Assembly (NCBI RefSeq): GCF_900141805.1
Contig: NZ_FQYN01000001.1
Coordinates: forward strand, 372,001 to 436,000
Origin: Hymenobacter daecheongensis DSM 21074
Lineage (GTDB): Bacteria; Bacteroidota; Bacteroidia; Cytophagales; Hymenobacteraceae
Length of the DNA: 64,000 nucleotides
Reading direction: 5' to 3'
Part shown: in pieces, positions 1 to 11,297 of the stretch
Numbering within the stretch: the first letter of the stretch is position 1
How the letters are laid out: each line of letters begins with the position of its first letter
Made by a program: the position numbers and the translations under genes
Notes under the pieces: model-generated
The model's database searches: none
The model's input: only the letters and a program-made list of their open reading frames with translations
Told to the model about the DNA's origin: nothing

Positions 1-686
1 ATGCCCACCCGCCCGGCCCCGATGGCGGCGATGGTGGCCTGGGCCACTTCCAGCGCGAAGCGGCTGCGGTTTTCGATGCTGCCGCCGTACTCGTCGGTGC
101 GCTGGTTGGCGGCCGGGTTCAGAAACTGCTCAATCAGGTAGCCGTTGGCCCCGTGCAATTCTACGCCGTCGAAACCGGCTTCGATGGCCAGCTTGGCACT
201 TTCGGCGTGCTGCTGCACCAGGGCTTTCACCTCCTCAGTGCTCAGGGCGCGGGGCGTGGGCTGGGGCTGCATCTGCTGCTGGTCGGTCCACATTTCGCCG
301 GCGGCGGCAATGGCTGATGGGGCCACAATTTCGGCCCCGGCGGGCAGGTTGAGCGGGTGCGCAATGCGGCCCGTGTGCATAAACTGCACGAAAATCCGGC
401 CGCCCTTGGCGTGTACGGCCTCGGTCACCAGCTTCCAGCCGGCCACCTGCTCCGGGCTATACAGGCCCGGAATCCGGGAATAGCCCAGCCCGTCGGCCGT
501 TGGCGAAGTGCCTTCAGTGATGATGAGGCCCGCGCCGGCCCGCTGGCCGTAGTAGGTGGCCATCAGGGCGTTGGGCACGTTGCCGAGGGCGCGGCTGCGC
601 GTAAGCGGGGCCATCACGACGTGGTTTTTGAGCGTGATAGTGCCCAGCTTGGCGGGCGAAAACAGAATAGCTTGATCCTGAGACAT
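1..686 (-). CDS. NADH:flavin oxidoreductase / old yellow enzyme family (3' part outside window)
   Basis: The reverse strand from the ATG at 686 reads without a stop to the window edge, giving about 228 N-terminal residues. The start MSQDQAILFSPAKLGTITLK and the later motifs MAPLTRSRA, VQFMHTGRIAHP, GFDGVELHGANGYLIEQFLN and TDEYGGSIENRSRF are those of the OYE/NemA family. These are FMN-binding TIM-barrel enzymes that reduce activated alkenes with NAD(P)H, normally about 360 residues long. The HGANGYL segment carries the His-Asn pair that binds the substrate carbonyl oxygen in the family. The C-terminal third is not in the window. The exact substrate cannot be told. Family assignment is firm. 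Confidence 0.93.
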   Translation of the reverse strand, partial: MSQDQAILFSPAKLGTITLKNHVVMAPLTRSRALGNVPNALMATYYGQRAGAGLIITEGTSPTADGLGYSRIPGLYSPEQVAGWKLVTEAVHAKGGRIFVQFMHTGRIAHPLNLPAGAEIVAPSAIAAAGEMWTDQQQMQPQPTPRALSTEEVKALVQQHAESAKLAIEAGFDGVELHGANGYLIEQFLNPAANQRTDEYGGSIENRSRFALEVAQATIAAIGAGRVG

Positions 687-817
687 GGAATGGAAATTAA
701 ACGACGAAGCCCGCCCCGACTGAGGCGGGCCGCCTGCCCGGCGGGCAAGCGCGGGTATTAACCGGAGCGGGGTCGAAAGGTTGGCGCGGCCCCGGTATTG
801 CTTCCCAAACCGATTTT

Positions 818-850
818 TTGGCCCGCTACCCGCCCGGCTGCTACCTTCGG
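818..850 (+). promoter_or_regulatory. Bacteroidota-type promoter before the membrane protein gene
   Basis: TTGG at 818-821, a 20-nt spacer and TACCTTCGG at 842-850 match the -33/-7 promoter pattern of Bacteroidota sigma-A (TTTG, about 19 nt, TAnnTTTG). It lies about 42 nt before the ATG at 892 and downstream of the TTG at 781 that could extend the reading frame, so it supports the later start. Confidence 0.5.
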
Positions 851-891
851 CCCGGCCCGGCCGGCGGGCTGCCTGCGAATCACTTCCCTCT

Positions 892-2580
892 ATGCCCTAC
901 AAGCTGCCCTGGCCCCTGCTCAATCGGCTGGCGTTTGGCCTGGCCGTACTGCTGCGCTGGGCCCACGAGCTGGCCATGCCCGCCCTCACCCGCGACATGC
1001 AGACCCAGACCGAAAGCGCCGTGAACCTGCTGCGCGGCCACGGCGTGAGCCTGGCCCGCGCCAACTGGCAGGATCTGTCGGTGCCCATTTTCGAGCCGCT
1101 CAACCTGTGGCCGCCCGGCTACGCCTGGCTGATGGCGGCGCTGCTGCGCTGGGTGTCGCCGGAGTTTCTGGTGGCTACGCAGGCCACGCACTGGGCTGGC
1201 TTGCTGGGGTTGCTACTGGCGTGGTGGTATTTGCTGAAGCCGTTGCGGCGCGACCTAGTGCCGTACGCGCCGGCCCTTATTTTCCTGTTCTGGGGTCTGA
1301 GCAACGCGCCGTTTCACCTGCTGTTCGGCACCGACCTGCTGGCGCTGGCCTGCTATACCGGCGGGCTGGCCGTGCTGTTCGGGCTGCTGACGCGGCCGGC
1401 CGGTAGGCGGCGCAAGTGGCCCGGTTTTGGGGGCGCACTACTAATGAGCGGGCTGGGGTTTGGGGCCTGCCTGCTGCGGTTTGCCTACTATCCGCTGGCG
1501 CTGGCGTTGCCGCTGGCGCTGCTGCTGTTCGGTTGGCGGTGGCGGCCCCGGCTGGTGCGGCCGGCGCTGGCGGCGTTGCTGCTTCTGGCGGGGCTCATTG
1601 GCGGGTTATTGCTGTACCAAGCTCGCGTGGCGGGCGATGCGTACTACCTCACCAAGTTCTACACCCAGCTGCGCACCGAGCCGGCCAGCGCCGCCGTGCT
1701 GGGTCTGTACTGGCATCATCTGCTCCAATTCGACCCCATTCTATACCACAGCTTTTTCTCAAATGAGCTGGATTTCAGCCGGCTGACTCACGGCGCCTGG
1801 CTGCGGGCCGGGGCGGTGCTGACTGTTTCGGCGCTGGTGGCGTTGTTGCTCGGGTTGGGGCTGCGCCGGGAGTGGCGGGCGGCGCACCGCCGGGGGCGCT
1901 GGTGGCCCACGCGCCGCGTGGTGTTTCACCTGCTGGCGGGTGGCGCGGCCCTGCTTTGCGCGGGGTTGCTCGCGGCCATGTCGGTGCGCTATCCGGCGGC
2001 GCTGGTGGGCTGGTTTGCGGGTGGCCGCTGGACCTACGTGGCCGATACGCGCTACTTTCTGCCGGTCTTTCTGAGCATCTCGGCCATGCTGCTGGTGCTC
2101 ACGCTGGCCCGGCCGCCGCGCCTGCCGCGGCCCTTGGTGCGAGGGGCGGCGCTTGGGCTGCTGGGCGCTTCCCTGCTGCTCTCGCTGCTCACCCGCGACC
2201 GGCGCACCGCCCAACAGTTGGGGCAGCGCCCGGCCTTCTTCATCGACCAGGCTCCCGGCGTGGCCGCCGACGTGCGCCGCCTCGACCACTTCCTGCGTAC
2301 CGTGCGGCCCGGCCAGCCGCTGCTGCTGGGCCGCAACTACTACAACAAGCGCGTGGAAATAGCCGCCCGCCTGGCCGGCCACATCATTCTGGACGCCGAT
2401 TCGCTGCTGGCCCAGCAGCCCCTACGCACTTCCCGCCCGGTTTTGATGCTGTTTGACCTGAACCCCGACACGCCGCCCACGCCGGCCGTGGCCGCGTTTC
2501 TGCAGCAGCACCAGGCCCGCCAGCGCCTGTGGCTCCCGGCGCTGCGGGCCGATATTCTGAGTCTCGAAATCCGACCCTGA
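892..2580 (+). CDS. multi-pass membrane protein, possible GT-C type glycosyltransferase
   Basis: Encodes 562 residues with about ten strongly hydrophobic segments, for example around LNRLAFGLAVLLRWAHEL, LLGLLLAWWYLL, ALLLLAGLIGGLLLY and AALGLLGASLLLSLLTRD. A soluble C-terminal tail of about 100 residues follows (from roughly residue 455). A long first luminal loop followed by many helices and a C-terminal domain resembles GT-C sugar transferases of the ArnT/PMT type, but no diagnostic motif was recognised, so the enzyme class is a guess. An upstream TTG at 781 would add 37 residues, but the promoter-like motif ends at 850 and favours the ATG. The gene is convergent with the PA14-OmpA gene, only 5 nt away. 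Confidence 0.7.
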   Translation: MPYKLPWPLLNRLAFGLAVLLRWAHELAMPALTRDMQTQTESAVNLLRGHGVSLARANWQDLSVPIFEPLNLWPPGYAWLMAALLRWVSPEFLVATQATHWAGLLGLLLAWWYLLKPLRRDLVPYAPALIFLFWGLSNAPFHLLFGTDLLALACYTGGLAVLFGLLTRPAGRRRKWPGFGGALLMSGLGFGACLLRFAYYPLALALPLALLLFGWRWRPRLVRPALAALLLLAGLIGGLLLYQARVAGDAYYLTKFYTQLRTEPASAAVLGLYWHHLLQFDPILYHSFFSNELDFSRLTHGAWLRAGAVLTVSALVALLLGLGLRREWRAAHRRGRWWPTRRVVFHLLAGGAALLCAGLLAAMSVRYPAALVGWFAGGRWTYVADTRYFLPVFLSISAMLLVLTLARPPRLPRPLVRGAALGLLGASLLLSLLTRDRRTAQQLGQRPAFFIDQAPGVAADVRRLDHFLRTVRPGQPLLLGRNYYNKRVEIAARLAGHIILDADSLLAQQPLRTSRPVLMLFDLNPDTPPTPAVAAFLQQHQARQRLWLPALRADILSLEIRP

Positions 2581-2585
2581 CACCC

Positions 2586-3737
2586 CTACTGCACCACCAC
2601 TTCCACGCGCCGGTTGCGGGGGCGCTGCTGCGGGTCGCGGTTGTCGGCCACGGGGCGGGTGCCGCCGTAGCCCACGGCCGTGAGGCGCACCGAGTCGATG
2701 CCCTGCTGCACCAGATACCGGCGCACCGTGCGGGCGCGCTGCTCGGAGAGGCGCAGGTTCAGGGCGGGCTCGCCCACGTTGTCGGTGTGGCCGGCTATTT
2801 CGAGGCGCAGGGCGGGCTGGGCGCGGAGCATTCGGGCCAGCTGGTTTAGCAGCGGCCGCGAGGTGGGCAGCAGCGTGGCGGTGCTTTGGGTGAAGTAGAG
2901 GTTGGAAAGCGTAACGGCCGCGCCTTTGCGCAGCGTGGCTAAGTCCGGCAGCGTGTCGGGAGCCGTGGCTGGGCCGGGCAGCGCGGCGGCCGGCGGGGCT
3001 ACTGGCGGGGTCGGGGCGGGCCGGCGCGGTACGGGCGCGGTCCGCCGGGCGGGCGCCGGGGCGGCTCTGGCAATTGGCGCAGCCGGGGCGACAGAAGGCA
3101 CAACAGGGGCCGGGGCCGCCACGCGGCGGGGGCGCACCGCGGCGTTCGGTATCGGTTTGGCCGAAGGCGGCAGCGCGGCATACAGATTGTCGGCCGGAAT
3201 GGGCTGGGGCTCGGCCGCGGAGCCTGGCAGCTGCCAGGTGAGCCGGGCGCGGGTATCCCATTGCACTTGGTAGTACTCGGCGCGAAGCGGGTAGTAGCGC
3301 CCGCCCACCAGCTCGATTTCGGTGGCGGTTTCCGTGGCCACCTGGTCGCGCCAGGCGTCCAGAATTTTTTTGCCACCCAGCCACACCCGCATGCCGTCGT
3401 CGTTGAGAATGCGGAACGTGTAGCGGCCACTGACGGGGATGTACAGATGGCCCATCCAGCGCACCGAGAAGCCCTCGGCCGGTACGCCCGGTGCCGGCGA
3501 GAGAAACCGCTGGGTCGATTTATCGGGGCTGGTGGGGCCGTAGGTCCAGTCGAAGTCGATGGTTGGGTCGAGGCGGGTGACGATAAGGGTTTCGAAGTTC
3601 TGACCTTCGAAGTACTGCCCACGCAAGCCGCGGCCGGCGGTTTTGGGCACTTGCTGCGCTTGCAAAGGCGCCGCCAGGCCCAGCAGCAGCGCCAGGGCAG
3701 CGAATACGCGGGGAACGACGGCGGGTAGTGACAGCAT
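2586..3737 (-). CDS. PA14 domain-OmpA C-terminal domain protein
   Basis: 383 residues. A signal peptide (MLSLPAVVPRVFAALALLLG up to about residue 27, ending LQAQQ) is followed by a PA14-like domain of about 140 residues (LRGQYFEGQNFETL, FSVRWMGHLYIPVSGRYTFR, DDGMRVWLGGKKILD). Then come a Pro/Ala-rich linker (about residues 175-250) and an OmpA C-terminal peptidoglycan-binding domain (LYFTQSTATLLPTSRPLLNQ, IAGHTDNVG, LSEQRARTVRRYL, GYGGTRPVADN, NRRVEV). It probably anchors in the cell envelope, with the PA14 part perhaps binding glycan. The ATG at 3737 was chosen because it places the signal peptide at the N-terminus; an ATG at 3818 would add 27 polar residues. Confidence 0.85.
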   Translation of the reverse strand: MLSLPAVVPRVFAALALLLGLAAPLQAQQVPKTAGRGLRGQYFEGQNFETLIVTRLDPTIDFDWTYGPTSPDKSTQRFLSPAPGVPAEGFSVRWMGHLYIPVSGRYTFRILNDDGMRVWLGGKKILDAWRDQVATETATEIELVGGRYYPLRAEYYQVQWDTRARLTWQLPGSAAEPQPIPADNLYAALPPSAKPIPNAAVRPRRVAAPAPVVPSVAPAAPIARAAPAPARRTAPVPRRPAPTPPVAPPAAALPGPATAPDTLPDLATLRKGAAVTLSNLYFTQSTATLLPTSRPLLNQLARMLRAQPALRLEIAGHTDNVGEPALNLRLSEQRARTVRRYLVQQGIDSVRLTAVGYGGTRPVADNRDPQQRPRNRRVEVVVQ

Positions 3738-3822
3738 ACCGAAAATGAGGCGGGAAGGAAGCCCAACGGTTGTTTGAGCCCCGGGATTCAGGCGCTGAAT
3801 AACGCACAAACCGGCCATAAAA

Positions 3823-3853
3823 TTGGATTAAGCAGCCTATTGCGGTATCTTCG
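3823..3853 (+). promoter_or_regulatory. promoter of the SAM riboswitch-metH transcript
   Basis: TTGG at 3823-3826, a 19-nt spacer and TATCTTCG at 3846-3853. The motif ends about 8 nt before the riboswitch P1 stem, as expected if transcription starts just ahead of the aptamer. The same motif and spacing recur at 14557-14587. Confidence 0.65.
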
Positions 3854-3860
3854 CTTTGTT

Positions 3861-3965
3861 ACTTATCCAGAAAGACCGAGGGACTGGGCCCGATGACGTC
3901 TTGGCAACCTGCTACACAAGGTGCCAACTCCCATTCCAAAGCTCCGGCGCTGGAAGAAGATAAGT
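3861..3965 (+). promoter_or_regulatory. SAM-I (S-box) riboswitch
   Basis: The sequence carries the S-box core: GAGGGACTGGGCCCGATGA near 3879, GGCAACC near 3903, then AAGGTGCCAACTCC. It is closed by a P1 helix of ACTTATC (3861-3867) with GATAAGT (3959-3965). The aptamer binds S-adenosylmethionine. It precedes metH, so excess SAM should lower methionine synthase expression. Downstream, 3988-3999 is perfectly complementary over 12 nt to 3864-3875, which overlaps the 5' strand of P1. This offers an alternative helix for the expression platform. Confidence 0.95.
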
Positions 3966-4038
3966 ACAGGACTCGCTTCTGCGCGGCTCTTTCTGGATAG
4001 GCTTGTTGTTGAATGCCTTACCCCGAAGAAAAGCCGCC

Positions 4039-7865
<3,827 letters not shown>

Positions 7866-7881
<16 letters not shown>

Positions 7882-7904
7882 CCCCTCTCCGGGGGAGAGG
7901 GGAA
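7866..7904. repeat. GC-rich palindromic repeat, copy 1 (contains the metH stop codon)
   Basis: Reads GGTGCCTCACCCCTAGCCCC then TCTCCGGGGGAGAGGGGAA. It contains an inner perfect hairpin (CCCCTCTCC / GGGGAGAGGGG) and is an inverted copy of 8003-8046. The last codons of metH (VPHP) and its TAG stop (7879-7881) are inside the element. Confidence 0.85.
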
Positions 7905-7944
7905 CTATCCTTAGCACGAGCTAAATTCTAAAAATCATAATCTT

Positions 7945-8448
7945 ATGACTCAGAAGCCAACTCCTAAAACGAAGCTAAAGCTAGAAAAACAGCTAGAAGC
8001 TAGTCCCCCCTCTCCCCCGGAGAGGGGACTAGGGGGTGAGGCACCGGAACCGCACCGTGAGCCCATAACCGCCCGCCTCACGGCCGACAAATCACTCTGG
8101 CACCGCCACCTAAAAGGCTTCAGCGCCGAAATGCGCCGCCAGCCTACCCCAGCCGAAAACCTGCTTTGGCAAGCCCTGCGCAACCGCCAGCTGGCCAACG
8201 TCAAATTCCGCCGCCAACACGCCATCAGCCACTTCATCGTCGATTTCATCAGTACCGACCATCACCTGATTATTGAGGTAGATGGCAGTGTGCATTTGGA
8301 AGCGAGCCAAACGGAATACGACGCCGGCCGCACGCATGAGCTGCAGGCTCTGGGCTACCGGGTGCTGCGCTTTACCAATGAGCAGGTTCTCCAGCATCTC
8401 CCCGCAGTCCTGCGCCAGATTCAGCAAGAATTTTCCCAAAGCATCTAA
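7945..8448 (+). CDS. DUF559 (Vsr-like) endonuclease-domain protein, embedded in repeats
   Basis: Up to 167 residues. Residues about 52-165 form a DUF559 domain: FSAEMRRQPTPAENLLWQAL, KFRRQHAISHFIVDF, IIEVDGSVH, then LGYRVLRFTNEQVL. The D-x-F and E-V-D pattern is the likely metal-binding nuclease site of this PD-(D/E)XK/Vsr-like family. The ATG at 7945 lies between two inverted repeat arms, and the frame reads through the second arm (8003-8046), producing the odd PPSPPERGLGGE segment. The native start might therefore be later, though no better ATG precedes the domain (next one at 8131, inside it). GC-rich repeat copies flank the gene on both sides. The biological role of DUF559 is not established; mobilising these repeats is one idea (see findings). 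Confidence 0.85.
   Translation: MTQKPTPKTKLKLEKQLEASPPSPPERGLGGEAPEPHREPITARLTADKSLWHRHLKGFSAEMRRQPTPAENLLWQALRNRQLANVKFRRQHAISHFIVDFISTDHHLIIEVDGSVHLEASQTEYDAGRTHELQALGYRVLRFTNEQVLQHLPAVLRQIQQEFSQSI
8003..8046. repeat. GC-rich palindromic repeat, copy 2 (inside the DUF559 reading frame)
   Basis: GTCCCCCCTCTCCCCCGGAG then AGGGGACTAGGGGGTGAGGCACC. Inverted copy of 7866-7904, together enclosing about 100 nt. Translated in frame in the DUF559 N-terminus. Confidence 0.85.
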
Positions 8449-8482
8449 CCGTTCACCCAAAACCGCCGGAAAAAGTCGTCAG

Positions 8483-8524
8483 GCTCCCCCTCTCCCCCGG
8501 AGAGGGGGCCGGGGGGTGAGGCAA
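8483..8524. repeat. GC-rich palindromic repeat, copy 3 (between DUF559 gene and metF)
   Basis: GCTCCCCCTCTCCCCCGGAG then AGGGGGCCGGGGGGTGAGGCA, same orientation as copy 2. It ends a few bases before the metF ATG, so its hairpin would sit directly on the metF initiation region. Confidence 0.85.
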
Positions 8525-8528
8525 CAAT

Positions 8529-9485
8529 ATGAAAGTAACCGACCACCTAACCCGCGCCGCAGGCCGCACGCTCTTTTCCTTCGAGGTGCTGCCCCCCAAA
8601 AAGGGCGAAAACATCCACACGCTCTTTTCCCATATCGAGCCGCTGCTGGAATTCAAGCCGCCATTTATCGACGTGACCTACCACCGCGAGGAGTACGTGT
8701 ACCGCCAGCACCCCAACGGCCTGCTCGAAAAAAAAACCGTGCGCCGCCGGCCCGGCACGGTGGGCATCTGCGCGGCCATCAAAAACCGCTTCGACGTGGA
8801 TACCGTGCCCCACCTCATCTGCGGGGGCTTCTCGAAGGAGGAAACCGAAAACGCCCTCATCGACCTCAACTTCCTGGGTATCGACAACGTGCTGGCCCTG
8901 CGCGGCGACCCCATCAAATCCGAAGGCTACTTCAAGCCCGAGCCCGACGGCCATAGCTACGCCTGCGACCTGATCGGGCAGGTGGCCAACCTCAACAAGG
9001 GCGAGTATCTGGATGAGGGCCAGGACGACACCTGGGCCACCGACTTCTGCATCGGCACGGCCGGCTACCCCGAAAAGCACTTTGAGTCGCCGAACTACGC
9101 CGCCGACCTGCGCCACCTCAAGCACAAGGTAGACCGCGGGGCCGACTACATCGTGACCCAGATGTTCTTCGACAACGAGCAGTATTTCAGCTTTGAGCGG
9201 CGCTGTCGCGAAGCCGGCATCCTGGTGCCCATCATCCCTGGCTTGAAGCCCCTGACGACCAAAAGCCAGCTCACGATGCTGCCCCGTTCTTTCTATCTCA
9301 ACCTGCCCGAAGAGCTGGCCGAAGCCGTGCGCCTGTGCCCCGATAACGAGGCTGCCCGCCAGATCGGCATCGAATGGTGCATCAATCAGAGCCGGGAGCT
9401 GATGGCCCACGGCGTGCCCTGCCTGCACTACTACAGCATGGGCAAGTCCGAGTCGATTCGGCGGGTGGCGGCGGCGCTGTTTTAG
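8529..9485 (+). CDS. metF: 5,10-methylenetetrahydrofolate reductase [NAD(P)H]
   Basis: 318 residues, the usual length for bacterial MetF. It reduces methylene-THF to 5-methyl-THF, the methyl donor used by the MetH encoded upstream. The TIM-barrel signatures are present: FSFEVLPPKKGENI near the start with the catalytic Glu, DVTYHREE, NVLALRGDP, DYIVTQMFFDNEQYF and PIIPGLKPLT. FAD is the expected cofactor. ATG at 8529 is preceded directly by a palindromic repeat. It is probably co-transcribed with metH and the DUF559 gene and hence indirectly under the SAM-I riboswitch. Confidence 0.96.
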   Translation: MKVTDHLTRAAGRTLFSFEVLPPKKGENIHTLFSHIEPLLEFKPPFIDVTYHREEYVYRQHPNGLLEKKTVRRRPGTVGICAAIKNRFDVDTVPHLICGGFSKEETENALIDLNFLGIDNVLALRGDPIKSEGYFKPEPDGHSYACDLIGQVANLNKGEYLDEGQDDTWATDFCIGTAGYPEKHFESPNYAADLRHLKHKVDRGADYIVTQMFFDNEQYFSFERRCREAGILVPIIPGLKPLTTKSQLTMLPRSFYLNLPEELAEAVRLCPDNEAARQIGIEWCINQSRELMAHGVPCLHYYSMGKSESIRRVAAALF

Positions 9486-9496
9486 GCGGCGCGGTG

Positions 9497-10984
9497 CTAC
9501 ACCAGCGACTCCGGCAGCCAGACCGTGAACTCGCTGTATTGCCCTGGCACGGAGTTCACCGTGAGGGTGCCGCCGTGGCCCTTGGTCACGATGTCGTAGC
9601 TCAAAGACAAGCCCAGGCCGGTGCCTTCGCCGGGCGGCTTGGTGGTGAAAAAGGGGTGCATGATCTTGTCCAGAATCTCGGGGGCGATGCCCGTGCCGTT
9701 GTCGCGCACGCGCAGCAGCACGCCCTGGCCCGCCCGCTGCGTGCTCACGGCCACCACCGGCTTGTAGGTGCCGGCGGGCAGGCGCGCGGCCTGCTGGCGC
9801 ACGGCATAAAAGGCGTTGTTGAACAGGTTCAGCAGCACCCGCCCAATGTCTTCGGGCACTACCAGCACCGGCCCCAGGTGCTGGTTGAAATCGGTGGTGA
9901 GGGCCACGTTGAAGCTCTTGTCTTTGGCGCGCAGGCCGTGGTAGCTCAGGCGTAAGTACTCGTCGGCCAGCGCGTTTAGGTTGGTGGGCTGGCGCTTGCC
10001 GGTGCTGGGCCGCGAGTGCTGCAGCATATCTTTCACGATGTTGCTGGCCCGGCTGGCGTGCTCGTTCACCTTGGTCTGGCTCTGGGTCAGATCATCGAGC
10101 AGCCGCGCTACCGCTTCCTTCTTTTTCTCCGGCAGCTGCTCCGGCCGTAGCTCGTCGCGCAGCTCCTGCACCAGCTCCACGCCCACCTCCGAGAAGTTGT
10201 CCACGAAGTTGAGCGGATTCTGAATCTCGTGGGCAATGCCAGCCGTGAGGGCCCCCAGCGAGGCCAGCTTTTCCTGCTGCACCAGCTGCACCTGCGTGGT
10301 CTGCAGGTGCTCCAGCGACTGCGCCAGCGACTCATTCTGCCGCGTCAGCAGCTCTTCCTGATGAAAATTCTCGGCCCGGAAATAATACACCACAAGAAAC
10401 AGCGTCATGAAAAACAGCGACACGTTCACGTTGTAGAAATACACGCTGTCGGGCATGTATAAAAACGGCTCGACCACCGTCATGGCGTAGCGCACGGCGA
10501 AGTAGGCCCCCACATTCACCCCAAACAGCAGCGCTATTTTCCAGAAGCTGCGGAAGAACAGCATGGCCACAATGCTGTTGGAAATAAGGTAGTACTCCAC
10601 GCCATCGTAGCGCCTAGCAACGGCAATGAACGAGCACAGCAGCGTGACGCTCAGGATGATGTAGTACGCCGCCGCGTCGTAGCGGCGGTAATGGTTGAGC
10701 AGCAGCGGGGGCAGGTTGAAGGCCACGCCAAAGAGGCAGATGCGGAACGTGAGCCAGTCGGGCGAATTCCAAAAGACCGCCACGTAGCCGGTGTAGATGG
10801 CAATGGTGATGCAGCAGATTCCGTTGAGCAGATGCACCCGCTTCGACTGCCAGACCGTGAGCGAGGGCTGCATCCCGATATTGATCAGGCGGTGCCAGAC
10901 GCTCCGCACCGGCCGCCCCAGCGCCGCCCACCAGCCGGCCGAAGTACGTGCGTCGTGGGCAGGAGCGCGGGGCGATGTGAGCAT
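9497..10984 (-). CDS. membrane sensor histidine kinase
   Basis: 495 residues. Five or six membrane helices span about residues 55-210 ([51 protein letters not shown]). A coiled coil follows ([20 protein letters not shown]), then the H-box [16 protein letters not shown] with the phospho-accepting His (about 262), and a HATPase domain with N-box [13 protein letters not shown]1 VRDNGTGI, F-box [13 protein letters not shown] and G2 [10 protein letters not shown]. It lacks an obvious ligand-binding periplasmic domain. The kinase core is very similar to that of the divergent kinase at 11298, and the regulator at 13529 may serve both. ATG at 10984. Confidence 0.92.
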   Translation of the reverse strand: MLTSPRAPAHDARTSAGWWAALGRPVRSVWHRLINIGMQPSLTVWQSKRVHLLNGICCITIAIYTGYVAVFWNSPDWLTFRICLFGVAFNLPPLLLNHYRRYDAAAYYIILSVTLLCSFIAVARRYDGVEYYLISNSIVAMLFFRSFWKIALLFGVNVGAYFAVRYAMTVVEPFLYMPDSVYFYNVNVSLFFMTLFLVVYYFRAENFHQEELLTRQNESLAQSLEHLQTTQVQLVQQEKLASLGALTAGIAHEIQNPLNFVDNFSEVGVELVQELRDELRPEQLPEKKKEAVARLLDDLTQSQTKVNEHASRASNIVKDMLQHSRPSTGKRQPTNLNALADEYLRLSYHGLRAKDKSFNVALTTDFNQHLGPVLVVPEDIGRVLLNLFNNAFYAVRQQAARLPAGTYKPVVAVSTQRAGQGVLLRVRDNGTGIAPEILDKIMHPFFTTKPPGEGTGLGLSLSYDIVTKGHGGTLTVNSVPGQYSEFTVWLPESLV

Positions 10985-11297
10985 AGCAAACGAAACGGAC
11001 GAGCAGCCGCACCGGCCGCGGCCACACTTGAGTTTGGGAGCTGCCGGGCCGGGCCGAGGCCGGTGCGGCAGCCCGGATAAGTAAGTATAAGGAATTTTAT
11101 TAGAAATAAATCTATACAGAATAACACTATATTTATAATACTTAGCCGGCCGTTAGGGGGTAGCCGCTTCCTCCGGCTGCCTGGCCGCCCGCCTCCGGCC
11201 GCTGGTCGCTGGCGGCACGCTGGCGCAATCTATCTGTACCACAAAGCTGGGTCGGCTGCTTGGGCCGGGCCGTTCCTGCCCCCGTGTCAGAAGCATT
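10985..11297. other. divergent intergenic region between two kinase genes
   Basis: 313 nt. It has a GC-rich half with an inverted repeat (GCCGCACCGGCC at 11006-11017, GGCCGGTGCGGC at 11058-11069) and an AT-rich stretch at about 11085-11145 where promoters for one or both kinases could lie. No confident promoter match and no small gene was seen. Confidence 0.5.
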
